This document shows positions 6,880-13,963 of a stretch of DNA of 17,795 bases, one piece after another (position 1 is the stretch's first letter; each line of letters starts with the position of its first letter). The notes under the pieces were generated by a model. It worked only from the letters and a program-made list of their open reading frames with translations, was not told where the DNA came from and ran no database searches. Position numbers and translations under genes: made by a program. This DNA is from DSXF01 sp964387495 (lineage in GTDB: Bacteria; Chloroflexota; Anaerolineae; Anaerolineales; Villigracilaceae), in NCBI GenBank assembly GCA_964387495.1, contig CAYLXB010000067.1, positions 1-17,795 on the forward strand, read 5' to 3'.

Positions 6880-7200
6880 ATGGCTGCCCAACTGGCGTTC
6901 GACTTTTCACCCCCGCCCCGGACAAAACCCCGGCCCATCCTGAAGCTGAAAGACTGGCAGGATGTGAGCGACACCGCCCGCCAGGCCGGCTGCGCTGGGA
7001 CCTGGCTGCTCTGCGCACATTTCCACGAGAAGCTGGATGCGCAGGCCCTGTACGATGTGCTCTGGACGGCTGCCTTCCAGCTGTCCCTGGACCGAGAGAT
7101 GATCGCCCAGTTCAGCCTGGAGATTGCCGGGGAACCCACCCGCTTCAAAGTACACAAGACCAACCAGGCGACCCGGGTAGGCTGCCTGGAAGATTTTTAA
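6880..7200 (+). CDS. hypothetical protein, adjacent to radC (106 aa)
   Basis: A 106-residue protein of unknown family. Its ATG directly abuts the radC TAG stop, and no separate strong ribosome binding site is visible, so it is probably translated by coupling. The N-terminus contains QLAFDF (4-9) followed by a proline-rich stretch. QLAFDF loosely resembles sliding-clamp binding peptides, but the match is imperfect. The remainder is mixed helical (WQDVSDTARQAGCAGTWLLC, FHEKLDAQALYDVLWTAAF) with no membrane span. It ends 16 bases before the next gene. Its reading frame and composition agree with its neighbours. Confidence 0.7.
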   Translation: MAAQLAFDFSPPPRTKPRPILKLKDWQDVSDTARQAGCAGTWLLCAHFHEKLDAQALYDVLWTAAFQLSLDREMIAQFSLEIAGEPTRFKVHKTNQATRVGCLEDF

Positions 7201-7216
7201 CCTCAAGGAGAATCTC

Positions 7217-7624
7217 ATGACTCAAACCACACAGCAAGCCAAAGCCGCCGACCTGCAGGCAGCTCTTGATCACTTCACCGGCACGGAAACCTATGCCAGC
7301 CTGCCCTATCCCTGGCTCAAGACGAAATTCCTGCTCACCGACGGCGCCAGGTTCCTGGCCGAACAGGCCGGGGCCTTCTGGTTGATGGATGCGATTGCCT
7401 CGCACCTGCTTGCTCCCAAGGTCGCGGCCGAACCCTTCCAGGTCTGGGAATTGGAAGTCCGTCCAGACCGCACTGCTCTGCTGAAATGCACAGACGGGAA
7501 CGAAAACTTACTGGCCCGGCAGGAGATCCCCTACACCGACTTCCAGCTCGCATCCATCCGCCTGTATGCCATCCTGGATGAGTACCTGGGCGGCTGGGTG
7601 GCGCTGCTGCCCTCGGAGTATTAG
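7217..7624 (+). CDS. DUF6876-like protein
   Basis: A 135-residue protein resembling the conserved small family known as DUF6876, which has no assigned function. The recognisable pattern is FTGTETY near residue 20, then LLTDGARFLAEQAGAFWLMDAIASH. FQVWELEVRPDRTALLKCTDGN follows, and then IPYTDFQLASIRLYAI. Family members are found on plasmids, phages and accessory regions. The start at 7217 is set by AAGGAG at 7205-7210. It is followed two bases after its stop by a GTG-started gene. The family identification is from memory of the motif pattern. Confidence 0.75.
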   Translation: MTQTTQQAKAADLQAALDHFTGTETYASLPYPWLKTKFLLTDGARFLAEQAGAFWLMDAIASHLLAPKVAAEPFQVWELEVRPDRTALLKCTDGNENLLARQEIPYTDFQLASIRLYAILDEYLGGWVALLPSEY

Positions 7625-7626
7625 CC

Positions 7627-8082
7627 GTGGCCTACTACCTCGGCAGGCGTCCGCAGGGGGATCTGGTCTGCTTCCCCGTCTCCCGCCCGCCGACCAGGTC
7701 CACCCACGGCCAGCTCTATACAGCCGTCATCGGACCGTTCCGCAGCAAGGTCGGCGCATTGTATTACGCCCGTTACGGGCGCGGGAACCCTGAGCTGCGC
7801 AGTGCGGATGACGTGGAGCGCCTGGCGCGCGCCGACCCGCGCATGGAGCAGGCCATCGTGGAGGAAAGCATGACCCCAGGAGAACTCGAAACGGCGCTGG
7901 AATGCGCCGCTCATGACGATCACGAACATTTTCCATACACCGCAGGCCAACCAAACGGCTGGCCTGGCTCACAAAACAAAGGAGAACAGCATGCCCAACT
8001 GGTGCGAAAACGACCTGACCATCTCCGGCCCGGACGTACAGAAAGTCCTGGCGGCCATCCGTTCGCCAGAAAGCGAGTATGA
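7627..8082 (+). CDS. hypothetical protein with GTG start, overlapping next gene
   Basis: A 151-residue frame starting with GTG two bases after the previous stop, with GGAG at 7615-7618 inside the preceding gene's end. The first two thirds look like a folded protein: LYTAVIGPFRSKVGALYYARYG, then SADDVERLARADPRMEQAI and PGELETALECAAH. After about residue 110 the sequence becomes low in order (GQPNGWPGSQNKGEQ, RPGRTESPGGHPFARKRV). It overlaps the next gene by 92 bases, which is unusual here, so the natural end may have been lost by a frameshift or stop mutation. The GPFRSKVGALYYA part resembles small proteins that follow other accessory genes, but I cannot name a family. Confidence 0.6.
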   Translation: MAYYLGRRPQGDLVCFPVSRPPTRSTHGQLYTAVIGPFRSKVGALYYARYGRGNPELRSADDVERLARADPRMEQAIVEESMTPGELETALECAAHDDHEHFPYTAGQPNGWPGSQNKGEQHAQLVRKRPDHLRPGRTESPGGHPFARKRV

Positions 8083-8689
8083 AGACGAACGCTTGCTGGA
8101 TTTTGACCGGATCATCCCCTACCCGGAGGCGTTCAAAGCCCTGGACCGCCGCAACCACGAATATCAGAAGAACCTGGCGGCCATTGACAAGGAGGACCCG
8201 GAGCGCGCGGCAAAGCTGAACGCCCTGGCAGCCGAATACGGCGCCGAGCCGGGAGCTCCCTGGCTCAAGGATGGTTTCAACTCCGGTGGATATGAATGGT
8301 GCATTGAGCATTGGGGCACAAAATGGAATGCCTGCCGCGTTTCGATCCAGAAGGAAGGTCTGGAAACTGAAAAGCCGGTCGGTGCTCTTGCAACCTGCGC
8401 GTATTGCCAGACTACCCAGTTCTCTTCCGGCCTGGAAGTCCTGGCCTGCCGGAAGTGCGGCGGGAGCCTGCAACCCAATCACATACCCGGCACCATCCTG
8501 CTGACTTTCGAGACGGCCTGGAGCCCGCCCGTCCCGGTGATCGAGCAGCTGGCCGGCATGTTCCCGGATCACGCCTTTGAACTTGCCTACTACGAGTGCG
8601 GGATGGGCTTCTGCGGCCGGGTGCGCTGGGAAAACGGGGTTGAACAATTTCATCACCAGGCCGAATACGACGGCCTGCGCGGCGGATAA
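7991..8689 (+). CDS. Api92-like (DUF1281/YubB-type) protein with zinc-ribbon insertion
   Basis: A 232-residue member of the Api92-like ferredoxin-fold family found on plasmids and phages, function unknown. The signature start MPNWCENDLTISG is followed by FDRIIPYPEAF, by GYEWCIEHWGTKWNA (101-115) and by the C-terminal part LLTFETAWSPPVPVIEQLAGMFPDHAF. The ending YYECGMGFCGRV also fits. Between the WGTKWNA motif and the TFETAW strand lies an insertion with two CxxC pairs (C136, C139, C153, C156), reading CAYC and CRKC, that looks like a complete zinc ribbon. The ATG at 7991 is fixed by AAAGGAG (7978-7984) and by the family start. The frame is open upstream to 7913, but that part overlaps the preceding gene and lacks family features. 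Confidence 0.82.
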   Translation: MPNWCENDLTISGPDVQKVLAAIRSPESEYEDERLLDFDRIIPYPEAFKALDRRNHEYQKNLAAIDKEDPERAAKLNALAAEYGAEPGAPWLKDGFNSGGYEWCIEHWGTKWNACRVSIQKEGLETEKPVGALATCAYCQTTQFSSGLEVLACRKCGGSLQPNHIPGTILLTFETAWSPPVPVIEQLAGMFPDHAFELAYYECGMGFCGRVRWENGVEQFHHQAEYDGLRGG

Positions 8690-8725
8690 TGCCGGACTAT
8701 GGCCGACAAAAAAAGGAGAACCATC

Positions 8726-9490
8726 ATGTCATACCATTCCGAACACATGCGCATGAAACCTGTGCTCGACCTGGCCGGCAGGCTCGATATCGCTGCCAAC
8801 CCTGCCCCTGAAGCCCTCTACGAGGCCGGGAACGGCGGTTTCCAGGTCTGGTGCACGCCCGAAGATCACCCTGCCGGCTGGGAGGGCATCCAGATGGCCG
8901 CCGGGGCGTTTGCCAAACCCTGCGAGTACCTGGGCAGCGTCCAATGGCAGTGGGAGGACGAACAGATCGTTGGCGCTGCGATTGAAACCACCGCCTACGC
9001 CCTGGCCGAACAGCAGCCGGACCTGTATACCGCCCAGGATGACCCCTTGTCAGGCGACCGGCGCCGCTCGATCCACAACCGCCCGGAAGATATCGACTGG
9101 CTGCAAAAGAAAGTTGCCCGGCTGTTTACCCAGGCCGGCGTGCCGCTCCCGCCCATGGATTTCGACCCGGCGCAGGCGCCCGAACCGGAAACGCGCTTCC
9201 TGGTGCATTACGTCTCCGGCCAGGGTGACTACCTGGTGCTGGTCTCGCCCGAGTCTGATCCGCTGGATTTCTGCCTGCCCGGTTATACGATGGCGGAAAT
9301 CCTGGAAGTCCATGGGGCGGAGGGCTTCCCGGCGGACGTGCTCCTGCGCCCGGAGTACGGCTATCCCGAAGACGGCCTGGAACCCGATGAAGGCCCGCTG
9401 GTGGAACAATATGAGAATGCCGCCCGCCTGGGTGAGGATGACTGGCTGGAAGCGGACTTCGAAGACCGCACCAGCGGTTGGGATGAGTAA
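8726..9490 (+). CDS. hypothetical protein (254 aa)
   Basis: A 254-residue acidic protein that I do not recognise. The start at 8726 follows AAAAGGAG (8711-8717 region); an ATG at 8699 in the same frame has no ribosome binding site. The N-terminal part contains GGFQVWCTPEDHPAGWEGIQ and LGSVQWQWEDEQIVGAA. The middle is helical with LQKKVARLFTQAGVPLPP. The C-terminal half has RFLVHYVSGQGDYLVLVSPE and PGYTMAEILEVHGAEGFPADVLL, and ends in a strongly acidic stretch. No membrane segment is present. It is the last gene before the Fic gene, which seems to start a new transcript. Confidence 0.75.
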   Translation: MSYHSEHMRMKPVLDLAGRLDIAANPAPEALYEAGNGGFQVWCTPEDHPAGWEGIQMAAGAFAKPCEYLGSVQWQWEDEQIVGAAIETTAYALAEQQPDLYTAQDDPLSGDRRRSIHNRPEDIDWLQKKVARLFTQAGVPLPPMDFDPAQAPEPETRFLVHYVSGQGDYLVLVSPESDPLDFCLPGYTMAEILEVHGAEGFPADVLLRPEYGYPEDGLEPDEGPLVEQYENAARLGEDDWLEADFEDRTSGWDE

Positions 9491-9537
9491 GGGCCGGTTG
9501 CAGTTTGACAAGCGTCCGTATCGCTAACCCTATTCCC

Positions 9538-9546
9538 TGATATACT
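9538..9546 (+). promoter_or_regulatory. extended -10 promoter of the Fic gene
   Basis: TG-A-TATACT is a good extended -10 element ending eight bases before the Fic ATG at 9555. Transcription would start at about 9552-9555, on or next to the start codon, giving a leaderless mRNA. This agrees with the absence of any Shine-Dalgarno before this gene. A TTGACA lies at 9505-9510 but is too far upstream for this -10. A short AGCG...CGCT inverted repeat at 9511-9525 could be an operator. Confidence 0.5.
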
Positions 9547-9554
9547 TAAAAACG

Positions 9555-10628
9555 ATGGCATATCAGTTCACTTTCACGCCAGAGATCGTGCGCCACCTGC
9601 AAACCATCGAGCAAGCCAGGACGCAGGTGAAGCTTACTGTACTACCCCCAGCCGTGGCCGAAGGCCTGCGCATGCGGGCGCGGGTACGGTCGACGCACTT
9701 TTCCACCCGCATCGAGGGCAACCGGCTAACACTGGCCGAGGCCGAGCAGGTTATCCTGGATGGGAAAACCTTTCCAGGACGTGAACGGGATACCCTGGAA
9801 GTCCAACACTATTTCCAGGCGCTGGCGCAGGCGGAAGCCTGGGTGGAGGAAAACCAACCGGTCACAGAAGAACGCATCCGCCAGCTGCATGCGCTGGTGA
9901 TGACCGGCAAGCGTTCCCGCCCAACCCCGTACCGCGACGGCCAAAACGTCATCCGCGACAGCGGCGGCGGGATCGTATACCTCCCGCCTGAAGCCGGGGA
10001 TGTGGCCCTGCTGATGCGGGAACTGGCAACTTGGATCAGGAAGTCTGAAGCCGACCTGCCAATCCCGGTCATTGCGGCGATTGCGCATTATCAGTTCGTC
10101 ACCATCCACCCGTTCTATGACGGGAATGGGCGTACAGCCCGGACGTTGGCGACCTGGCTTCTCTACCGCAGCGGGTACGATTTGGGAAAATACTATGCGC
10201 TGGAAGAATTCTATGCGCAGGACCTGCAGGGTTATTACGATGCGCTCGTCACCCATCCCCACCACAATTACTACTTTGGGCGCGCCGAAGCCGACATCAC
10301 TCCCTGGCTGGCGTATTTTCTCAAAGGCATGGCTGCGGTGTTCGAAAGCGTGGCTGAGGAAGTGCGCTCGCGCGCTCTCGTTCCAGACGAAAGCTCGGAG
10401 CAGCTGCTGCGCACACTCGACCGCCGCGCCCGTCTCGTGCTGGGTCTGTTCTCACGGCAGGAGGAAATCAACGCCAACGACGTTGCCCGCCTGCTGGGAC
10501 TGTCTCCCCGGCAGTCCCGCCAGCTGCTCACGCAATGGCTCGAAGCCGGCTGGCTGGAGGTCTCTGACGCTTCCCGCAAGTCACGCGCCTATCACTTATC
10601 GGCTGAATATCGGCGGTTTATCGGCTAA
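9555..10628 (+). CDS. fic: Fic-domain AMP-transferase with N-terminal inhibitory helix and C-terminal wHTH
   Basis: A 357-residue Fic protein that would transfer AMP (or a related group) from a nucleotide to a target protein. The inhibitory motif STRIEGN (50-56) fits (S/T)xxxE(G/N), so E54 can block the active site. The catalytic loop IHPFYDGNGRTAR (184-196) has the essential His185 and the full HPFxxGNGRxxR pattern. The region SGGGIVYLPPEAGDV fits the flap before it. The C-terminal part, with INANDVARLLGLSPRQSRQLLTQWLEAGWLEV, is a winged helix likely to bind DNA or regulate its own gene. Length and domain order match large class II Fic proteins. Unlike its neighbours it has no ribosome binding site. 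Its target is unknown; roles in stress response, defence or element maintenance are all possible. Confidence 0.93.
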   Translation: MAYQFTFTPEIVRHLQTIEQARTQVKLTVLPPAVAEGLRMRARVRSTHFSTRIEGNRLTLAEAEQVILDGKTFPGRERDTLEVQHYFQALAQAEAWVEENQPVTEERIRQLHALVMTGKRSRPTPYRDGQNVIRDSGGGIVYLPPEAGDVALLMRELATWIRKSEADLPIPVIAAIAHYQFVTIHPFYDGNGRTARTLATWLLYRSGYDLGKYYALEEFYAQDLQGYYDALVTHPHHNYYFGRAEADITPWLAYFLKGMAAVFESVAEEVRSRALVPDESSEQLLRTLDRRARLVLGLFSRQEEINANDVARLLGLSPRQSRQLLTQWLEAGWLEVSDASRKSRAYHLSAEYRRFIG

Positions 10629-10660
10629 ATAACGGCGGTTTCAGCCGCTCGCTTGCAAGC

Positions 10661-10699
10661 AGCCCGACCTGTCTACAAAGGCAGGCCGGGCTGTTCGAT
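10661..10699 (+). terminator. hairpin after the Fic gene
   Basis: Arms AGCCCGaCCTG (10661-10671) and CAGGcCGGGCT (10682-10692) pair over ten positions with one a/c mismatch and a ten-base loop. GTTCGATTCC follows; the T content is modest, so termination may be partial. The AAAGGAG site of the next gene begins at 10703. Confidence 0.6.
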
Positions 10700-10714
10700 T
10701 CCAAAGGAGTATCC

Positions 10715-11254
10715 ATGCTTACAACTTGCACAAACCTGCGCAAGAAACGCTGCTCGCCCCAGCGCATCCATCTGCAGGCGGTAGCCGGCCGCGGCGATGC
10801 CCGCAAGCCGTCCGGGCCGGTCAATGTCCGCTTCAAGTACATGTACCGCGATGCCAGCAACTACAAGCAGCACGGCGACGCGGTCTTCACAAACAATACG
10901 CTCCTGTCCCTGGATGAAATCGAAAAGCAGGTGCGCTCCTGCCTGAAGGATGGGGAATTCTTCATTGCCGGGCAGGTCAACCTTGAGGAGCGCTTCTTTG
11001 ATGCACTGCACGACGATGACCATCCCTGGCATGAGTTTGCCGGCCTGGAAGAAACGAGCGAGCCGGCCTTCGACCCCTCGAACTGGAACACCTGCCGGCA
11101 CCACCGGGATGTGCGCGAATTTCTGGCGAACCTTGAGCAGGCGCAGCGCGCCGGCTGGGATGAAACCAACGTGCGGGCAGACATGAAGGAGCTGCTCGAA
11201 CGGCAGAAGGCAGCCCTGCGCCGGCGGCTTACCGGAGACGGCCATGCTGAGTAG
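10715..11254 (+). CDS. hypothetical protein (179 aa)
   Basis: A 179-residue protein of unknown function. The central part, RFKYMYRDASNYKQHGDAVFTN, and the following LSLDEIEKQVRSCLKDGEFFIAGQVNLEERFF, resembles a small conserved protein seen on plasmids and phages, with a pattern of beta strands followed by a helix. The C-terminal part is a charged helix (AQRAGWDETNVRADMKELLE, then RQKAALRRR). The start is fixed by AAAGGAG (10703-10709). Its stop overlaps the next gene's start by 11 bases, implying coupled translation. The N-terminal 30 residues are Arg/Lys-rich and may be less structured. Confidence 0.75.
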   Translation: MLTTCTNLRKKRCSPQRIHLQAVAGRGDARKPSGPVNVRFKYMYRDASNYKQHGDAVFTNNTLLSLDEIEKQVRSCLKDGEFFIAGQVNLEERFFDALHDDDHPWHEFAGLEETSEPAFDPSNWNTCRHHRDVREFLANLEQAQRAGWDETNVRADMKELLERQKAALRRRLTGDGHAE

Positions 11255-11561
11255 TCCCAACCCTGACCTGGTGGTCCTACCCTTCATGGTGGTGACGTCC
11301 CGCGGCCGGGTCCTGACCCGTTCCCAATATCGGGCGCGCCGCCGCTCCGGCCGGCCAAAACGTATGGTCATCGAACGCAGCTACCCCGGAGCGCCGCAGG
11401 CCCTGGGCTGGACGGTCTTCCAGCGCGGCCTGCGCGCCTTCGAGCACCAGGGCGCGCCGCTTTTCCAGAGCGAGCGTTCCGCCCGCCGCTATATCCGCCG
11501 GCTGTATGCCATCCGGCATGCCATGAACGAGGATGGCCTGCTGACCTGTTCACACCTGTAA
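11244..11561 (+). CDS. hypothetical basic protein (105 aa)
   Basis: A 105-residue, strongly basic protein. Its ATG at 11244 overlaps the previous gene's end by 11 bases, with GGAG (11234-11237) upstream, so it is likely translationally coupled. Arg-rich stretches (RGRVLTRSQYRARRRSGRPKR, shortened here, and SARRYIRRLYAIRH) give a net positive charge that could suit nucleic-acid binding, but no named domain is recognised. High arginine can also result from GC-rich noncoding frames. The ribosome binding site, the correct gap and the absence of a better overlapping frame support it being real. Confidence 0.6.
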   Translation: MLSSPNPDLVVLPFMVVTSRGRVLTRSQYRARRRSGRPKRMVIERSYPGAPQALGWTVFQRGLRAFEHQGAPLFQSERSARRYIRRLYAIRHAMNEDGLLTCSHL

Positions 11562-11576
11562 CACAAGGAGAATCCC

Positions 11577-12176
11577 ATGTACGACTACATGCTCGAAGAA
11601 ATGGCCGAGGCCGTTGCGCAGGAATTCCACCTGGATCACAACGCCGTGCTCAGCCTGCTGGCCCGCTACTGGCAGGACAAGATCGCCCATGTCTGGCAGG
11701 TGGATGACATCCTGGACTGCGCCCGCAGGCTGGGCAAGCCCATCACGCTTACCGATGCCCTGAGCCTGTTGCAGCAGATCTTCGACCAGCTCGACTCCGA
11801 CATCGGCATCAACTGGCTCTGCCTGGAGACAGCCCTGCACGAGTACCGCCTGGACTTCGCCGCCCTGTCCCCCGAAGAATATGCCCGGGTGCATGGCGTC
11901 TTCAAGGTCTGGCAGGATGGCGATCCCATGGCCCACCAGTTCGGCGTGGAAGCGCAGAAGGTGGACGGCAACCTGCTCGAAGCGCTTGCCTGCGCCAGGG
12001 CGCTGGCCGTCAAGACGCCAGGCCGGCGTGTCTTCCTGGATTGCGAGCCGCGCCTCTACCAGCCGGCCACGCCCTGGTTGACTCTGATCCTCAAAGAGGG
12101 GGAGGCCGAACCGGCAATTACCGAAAGCGAGGCGGCATGCACACCGTGCAGCCCGGACAGCGCGTCCGCATCCTGA
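11577..12176 (+). CDS. hypothetical helical protein (199 aa)
   Basis: A 199-residue acidic, largely helical protein with no recognised family. AAGGAG (11565-11570) sets the ATG at 11577. The first part contains EEMAEAVAQEFHLDHNAVLS and LLARYWQDKIAHVWQVDDIL. Next come LTDALSLLQQIFDQLDSDIG and a run LSPEEYARVHGVFKVWQDG. There is no signal peptide or membrane span. The tail after residue 175 is Ser/Ala/Glu-rich and overlaps the next gene's start by 40 bases, suggesting coupling. It sits within the run of co-directional unknown genes between the Fic gene and the methyltransferase-helicase. Confidence 0.75.
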   Translation: MYDYMLEEMAEAVAQEFHLDHNAVLSLLARYWQDKIAHVWQVDDILDCARRLGKPITLTDALSLLQQIFDQLDSDIGINWLCLETALHEYRLDFAALSPEEYARVHGVFKVWQDGDPMAHQFGVEAQKVDGNLLEALACARALAVKTPGRRVFLDCEPRLYQPATPWLTLILKEGEAEPAITESEAACTPCSPDSASAS

Positions 12177-12397
12177 CCATCCAGCTCGCCGTCCCGGATG
12201 AGGCCGACCCGGACCTGGTTTCGGATGAAATCTCAGAGCTGCTTACCGAGCAGGGCATCTGCGCGGAGGCCAGCCATATCCTGGACTGGCGTTACCTGAC
12301 GGAGTACCAGCCGCTGGTGACGGCCGGCGAGGACCCCGAAGAAGGGGAAGTCTTCGGCCTGTTGGATTTTCAATTGAGCATCTCACCCAAGGAGTAA
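12137..12397 (+). CDS. hypothetical small protein (86 aa)
   Basis: An 86-residue acidic protein. The ATG at 12137 lies inside the end of the preceding gene, with a weak GAGG-type site upstream; the frame stays open upstream to 12041, but there it overlaps more deeply with the preceding gene. The sequence VRILTIQLAVPDEADPDLVSDEISELLTEQGI suggests a beta strand followed by an alpha helix. A second strand then appears around ASHILDWRY. This is a small alpha/beta pattern of unknown function. Its stop codon TAA directly follows the AAGGAG (12389-12394) that serves the next gene, so the two are closely coupled. Confidence 0.65.
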   Translation: MHTVQPGQRVRILTIQLAVPDEADPDLVSDEISELLTEQGICAEASHILDWRYLTEYQPLVTAGEDPEEGEVFGLLDFQLSISPKE

Positions 12398-12400
12398 CCC

Positions 12401-13492
12401 ATGTACGAATGGACCGAACCTTATGAAGACGAATATTTGAAGGAACGCATCGAAACCGTCCTGGAGGCCGAAAGGAGCGCCCGTCTGGCCGGGCAGGTGC
12501 TGGTCTCGACTTATGCCCAACTCTGGCTGCCTGCGCTGGATGACCTGCCGGGGGTGGCCTACATCGGACAGGAGCGCTACCGCGCCCCCTATGGTTCCTT
12601 CGAACCCATGCACAGCCACCCCTTCCACGGCGCGCTTGCCTTCACGCCGCTGCCGGGCGCCGACCTGCCGCCGGCGCTCAAGAATCCGAAGGAATGGCAG
12701 CCGGCCAGCGCCGTGCTGGAGCAGGCCGAGCGCAGCCTGCGCATCGTGGTGGAGGCGACCCAGACCGAGATCACCTTCACCGGCGTCAATGTCAACCAGA
12801 ACGCCCATGAACTGATGCAGGAGGTCAACCGGGAACTGGTGCGGGCCCAGGCCGGCGTGTATGTCTGGAAGATCACCCCGCACAGGGGCAAAGCCGGAGG
12901 AATGTGCCACCTGTACCCGGACGGCCGGGTGCCGGTGCTCGTAAACGCTCACACGCGCGCGGATGTGACCGGCTATGCCCTGCTGGATGACCAGCCCTAC
13001 CTGCAAACCCTGGCCTATGTCGGGCTGGCGGCGCACAAGACCAGCGTGGAGAGCCTGTGGGCCTCGCTCATCCGCGGGCGGGGCGGCTGTTCCCTGCACG
13101 GCACGGCCGTCTCGGCCGATGGGGAGGTGCGCATGCTGTCCCAGCCGCTGCCGGACTTCGGGGTCGTGCACGCCGGCATCGTATGCCGGAAGGCCCTGCC
13201 GGGACAATGGGAAGCCCGGGACGAGGCGGCCTACGCCCTGGTCTTCGACGAGGGCGGGCTGGACCTGGAATCTGCCCTGCGCAGCCTGGCGTTGAAGCGC
13301 CTGCAGGAGACGCTGGCCTTTCCCATCCCGGACGAATGGGAGCGGGTCTTGTGGGAACACGCCCTGGATGCCGGCCATATCCAGCGCCTGCAGTGCGGCG
13401 GGGACTGTCTGGGGGGTGTCAAACTGCACCTGACCAAACCGTGGCAGGAGCTGGTGCAGAACCTGCTCGAACGCGGCGAGCTGGTGGTGTAG
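12401..13492 (+). CDS. hypothetical protein (363 aa)
   Basis: A 363-residue protein that I do not recognise. AAGGAG (12389-12394) overlaps the previous stop and fixes the ATG at 12401. The N-terminal third contains a charged helix (EDEYLKERIETVLEAERSAR). A segment with clustered histidines, FEPMHSHPFHGALAF, follows near residue 67; H71, H73 and H76 might bind metal, but no known motif matches. The middle is alternating strands and helices (QTEITFTGVNVNQNAHELMQ). The C-terminal part includes LSQPLPDFGVVHAGIVC and a run LDLESALRSLALKRLQETL. No membrane span is visible. It is the largest unknown gene in this cluster. Confidence 0.75.
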   Translation: MYEWTEPYEDEYLKERIETVLEAERSARLAGQVLVSTYAQLWLPALDDLPGVAYIGQERYRAPYGSFEPMHSHPFHGALAFTPLPGADLPPALKNPKEWQPASAVLEQAERSLRIVVEATQTEITFTGVNVNQNAHELMQEVNRELVRAQAGVYVWKITPHRGKAGGMCHLYPDGRVPVLVNAHTRADVTGYALLDDQPYLQTLAYVGLAAHKTSVESLWASLIRGRGGCSLHGTAVSADGEVRMLSQPLPDFGVVHAGIVCRKALPGQWEARDEAAYALVFDEGGLDLESALRSLALKRLQETLAFPIPDEWERVLWEHALDAGHIQRLQCGGDCLGGVKLHLTKPWQELVQNLLERGELVV

Positions 13493-13502
13493 GAGGCGGC
13501 GG

Positions 13503-13895
13503 ATGTTCCAGACCGTTCACCCCGACGACATCTTTGACCTCAAGCGGGCCCAGCACCCCGAGACGCACCCGGCCTACTGGCTGGCGCAGCTGCGCAAGGC
13601 GGACTGGCGCCGGCTGCTGGAATTTATCAACTTGAGCCTTCCAGTGAAAGCAAAGAAACAGGCCATGGCGGAGGCTGCCCTGCAACATTTTGAGTTTGTC
13701 ACCTGCCTGGAGCGCGGCGACGTCTGGCAGATTTGGCTGGATGGCCGGCCTGAGCAGGGACGCGGCCTGGTGATCCAGTTCCGGCATGCTGAGACGGACT
13801 GGTCGCGGGGCAGGCCGGAGTTTGTGGACCTGGAAAAGAATGAGCCGCTTGGCGTCGTGAACATTGCCGGACGGTTGTTCTGCAAGGCCAGGTAA
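13503..13895 (+). CDS. hypothetical protein (130 aa)
   Basis: A 130-residue protein starting at 13503, with AGGAGG (13491-13496) overlapping the previous gene's stop. The first half is helical and basic (YWLAQLRKADWRRLLEFINL, VKAKKQAMAEAALQHFEFV). The second half has strands (DVWQIWLDGRPEQGRGLVIQ). It is the last gene before a strong terminator, so it probably ends the unknown-gene transcript. No family is recognised. Confidence 0.7.
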   Translation: MFQTVHPDDIFDLKRAQHPETHPAYWLAQLRKADWRRLLEFINLSLPVKAKKQAMAEAALQHFEFVTCLERGDVWQIWLDGRPEQGRGLVIQFRHAETDWSRGRPEFVDLEKNEPLGVVNIAGRLFCKAR

Positions 13896-13911
13896 GGCGA
13901 AACGCTCTGCT

Positions 13912-13950
13912 GATCCCCCGTACCATTGGGTGCGGGGGATCTTAATTTCC
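13912..13950 (+). terminator. intrinsic terminator
   Basis: A perfect 8-bp stem, GATCCCCC (13912-13919) with GGGGGATC (13934-13941), has a 14-base loop and is followed by TTAATTTCCCC. It closes the run of unknown genes and separates them from the methyltransferase-helicase gene. Confidence 0.7.
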
Positions 13951-13963
13951 CCATGAAGAGCAA

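Noticed and set aside
9505..9534. TTGACA at 9505-9510 as the -35 of the Fic promoter
   Set aside because: The spacing to TATACT is 30 bases, and the -10-like CCTATT at a proper distance is weak. The extended -10 alone is preferred.
12383..13429. Long minus-strand open frame opposite the 363-residue gene
   Set aside because: The + strand gene has a proper start site and coupled neighbours; the minus frame is Gln/Arg/Gly/His-rich shadow sequence.
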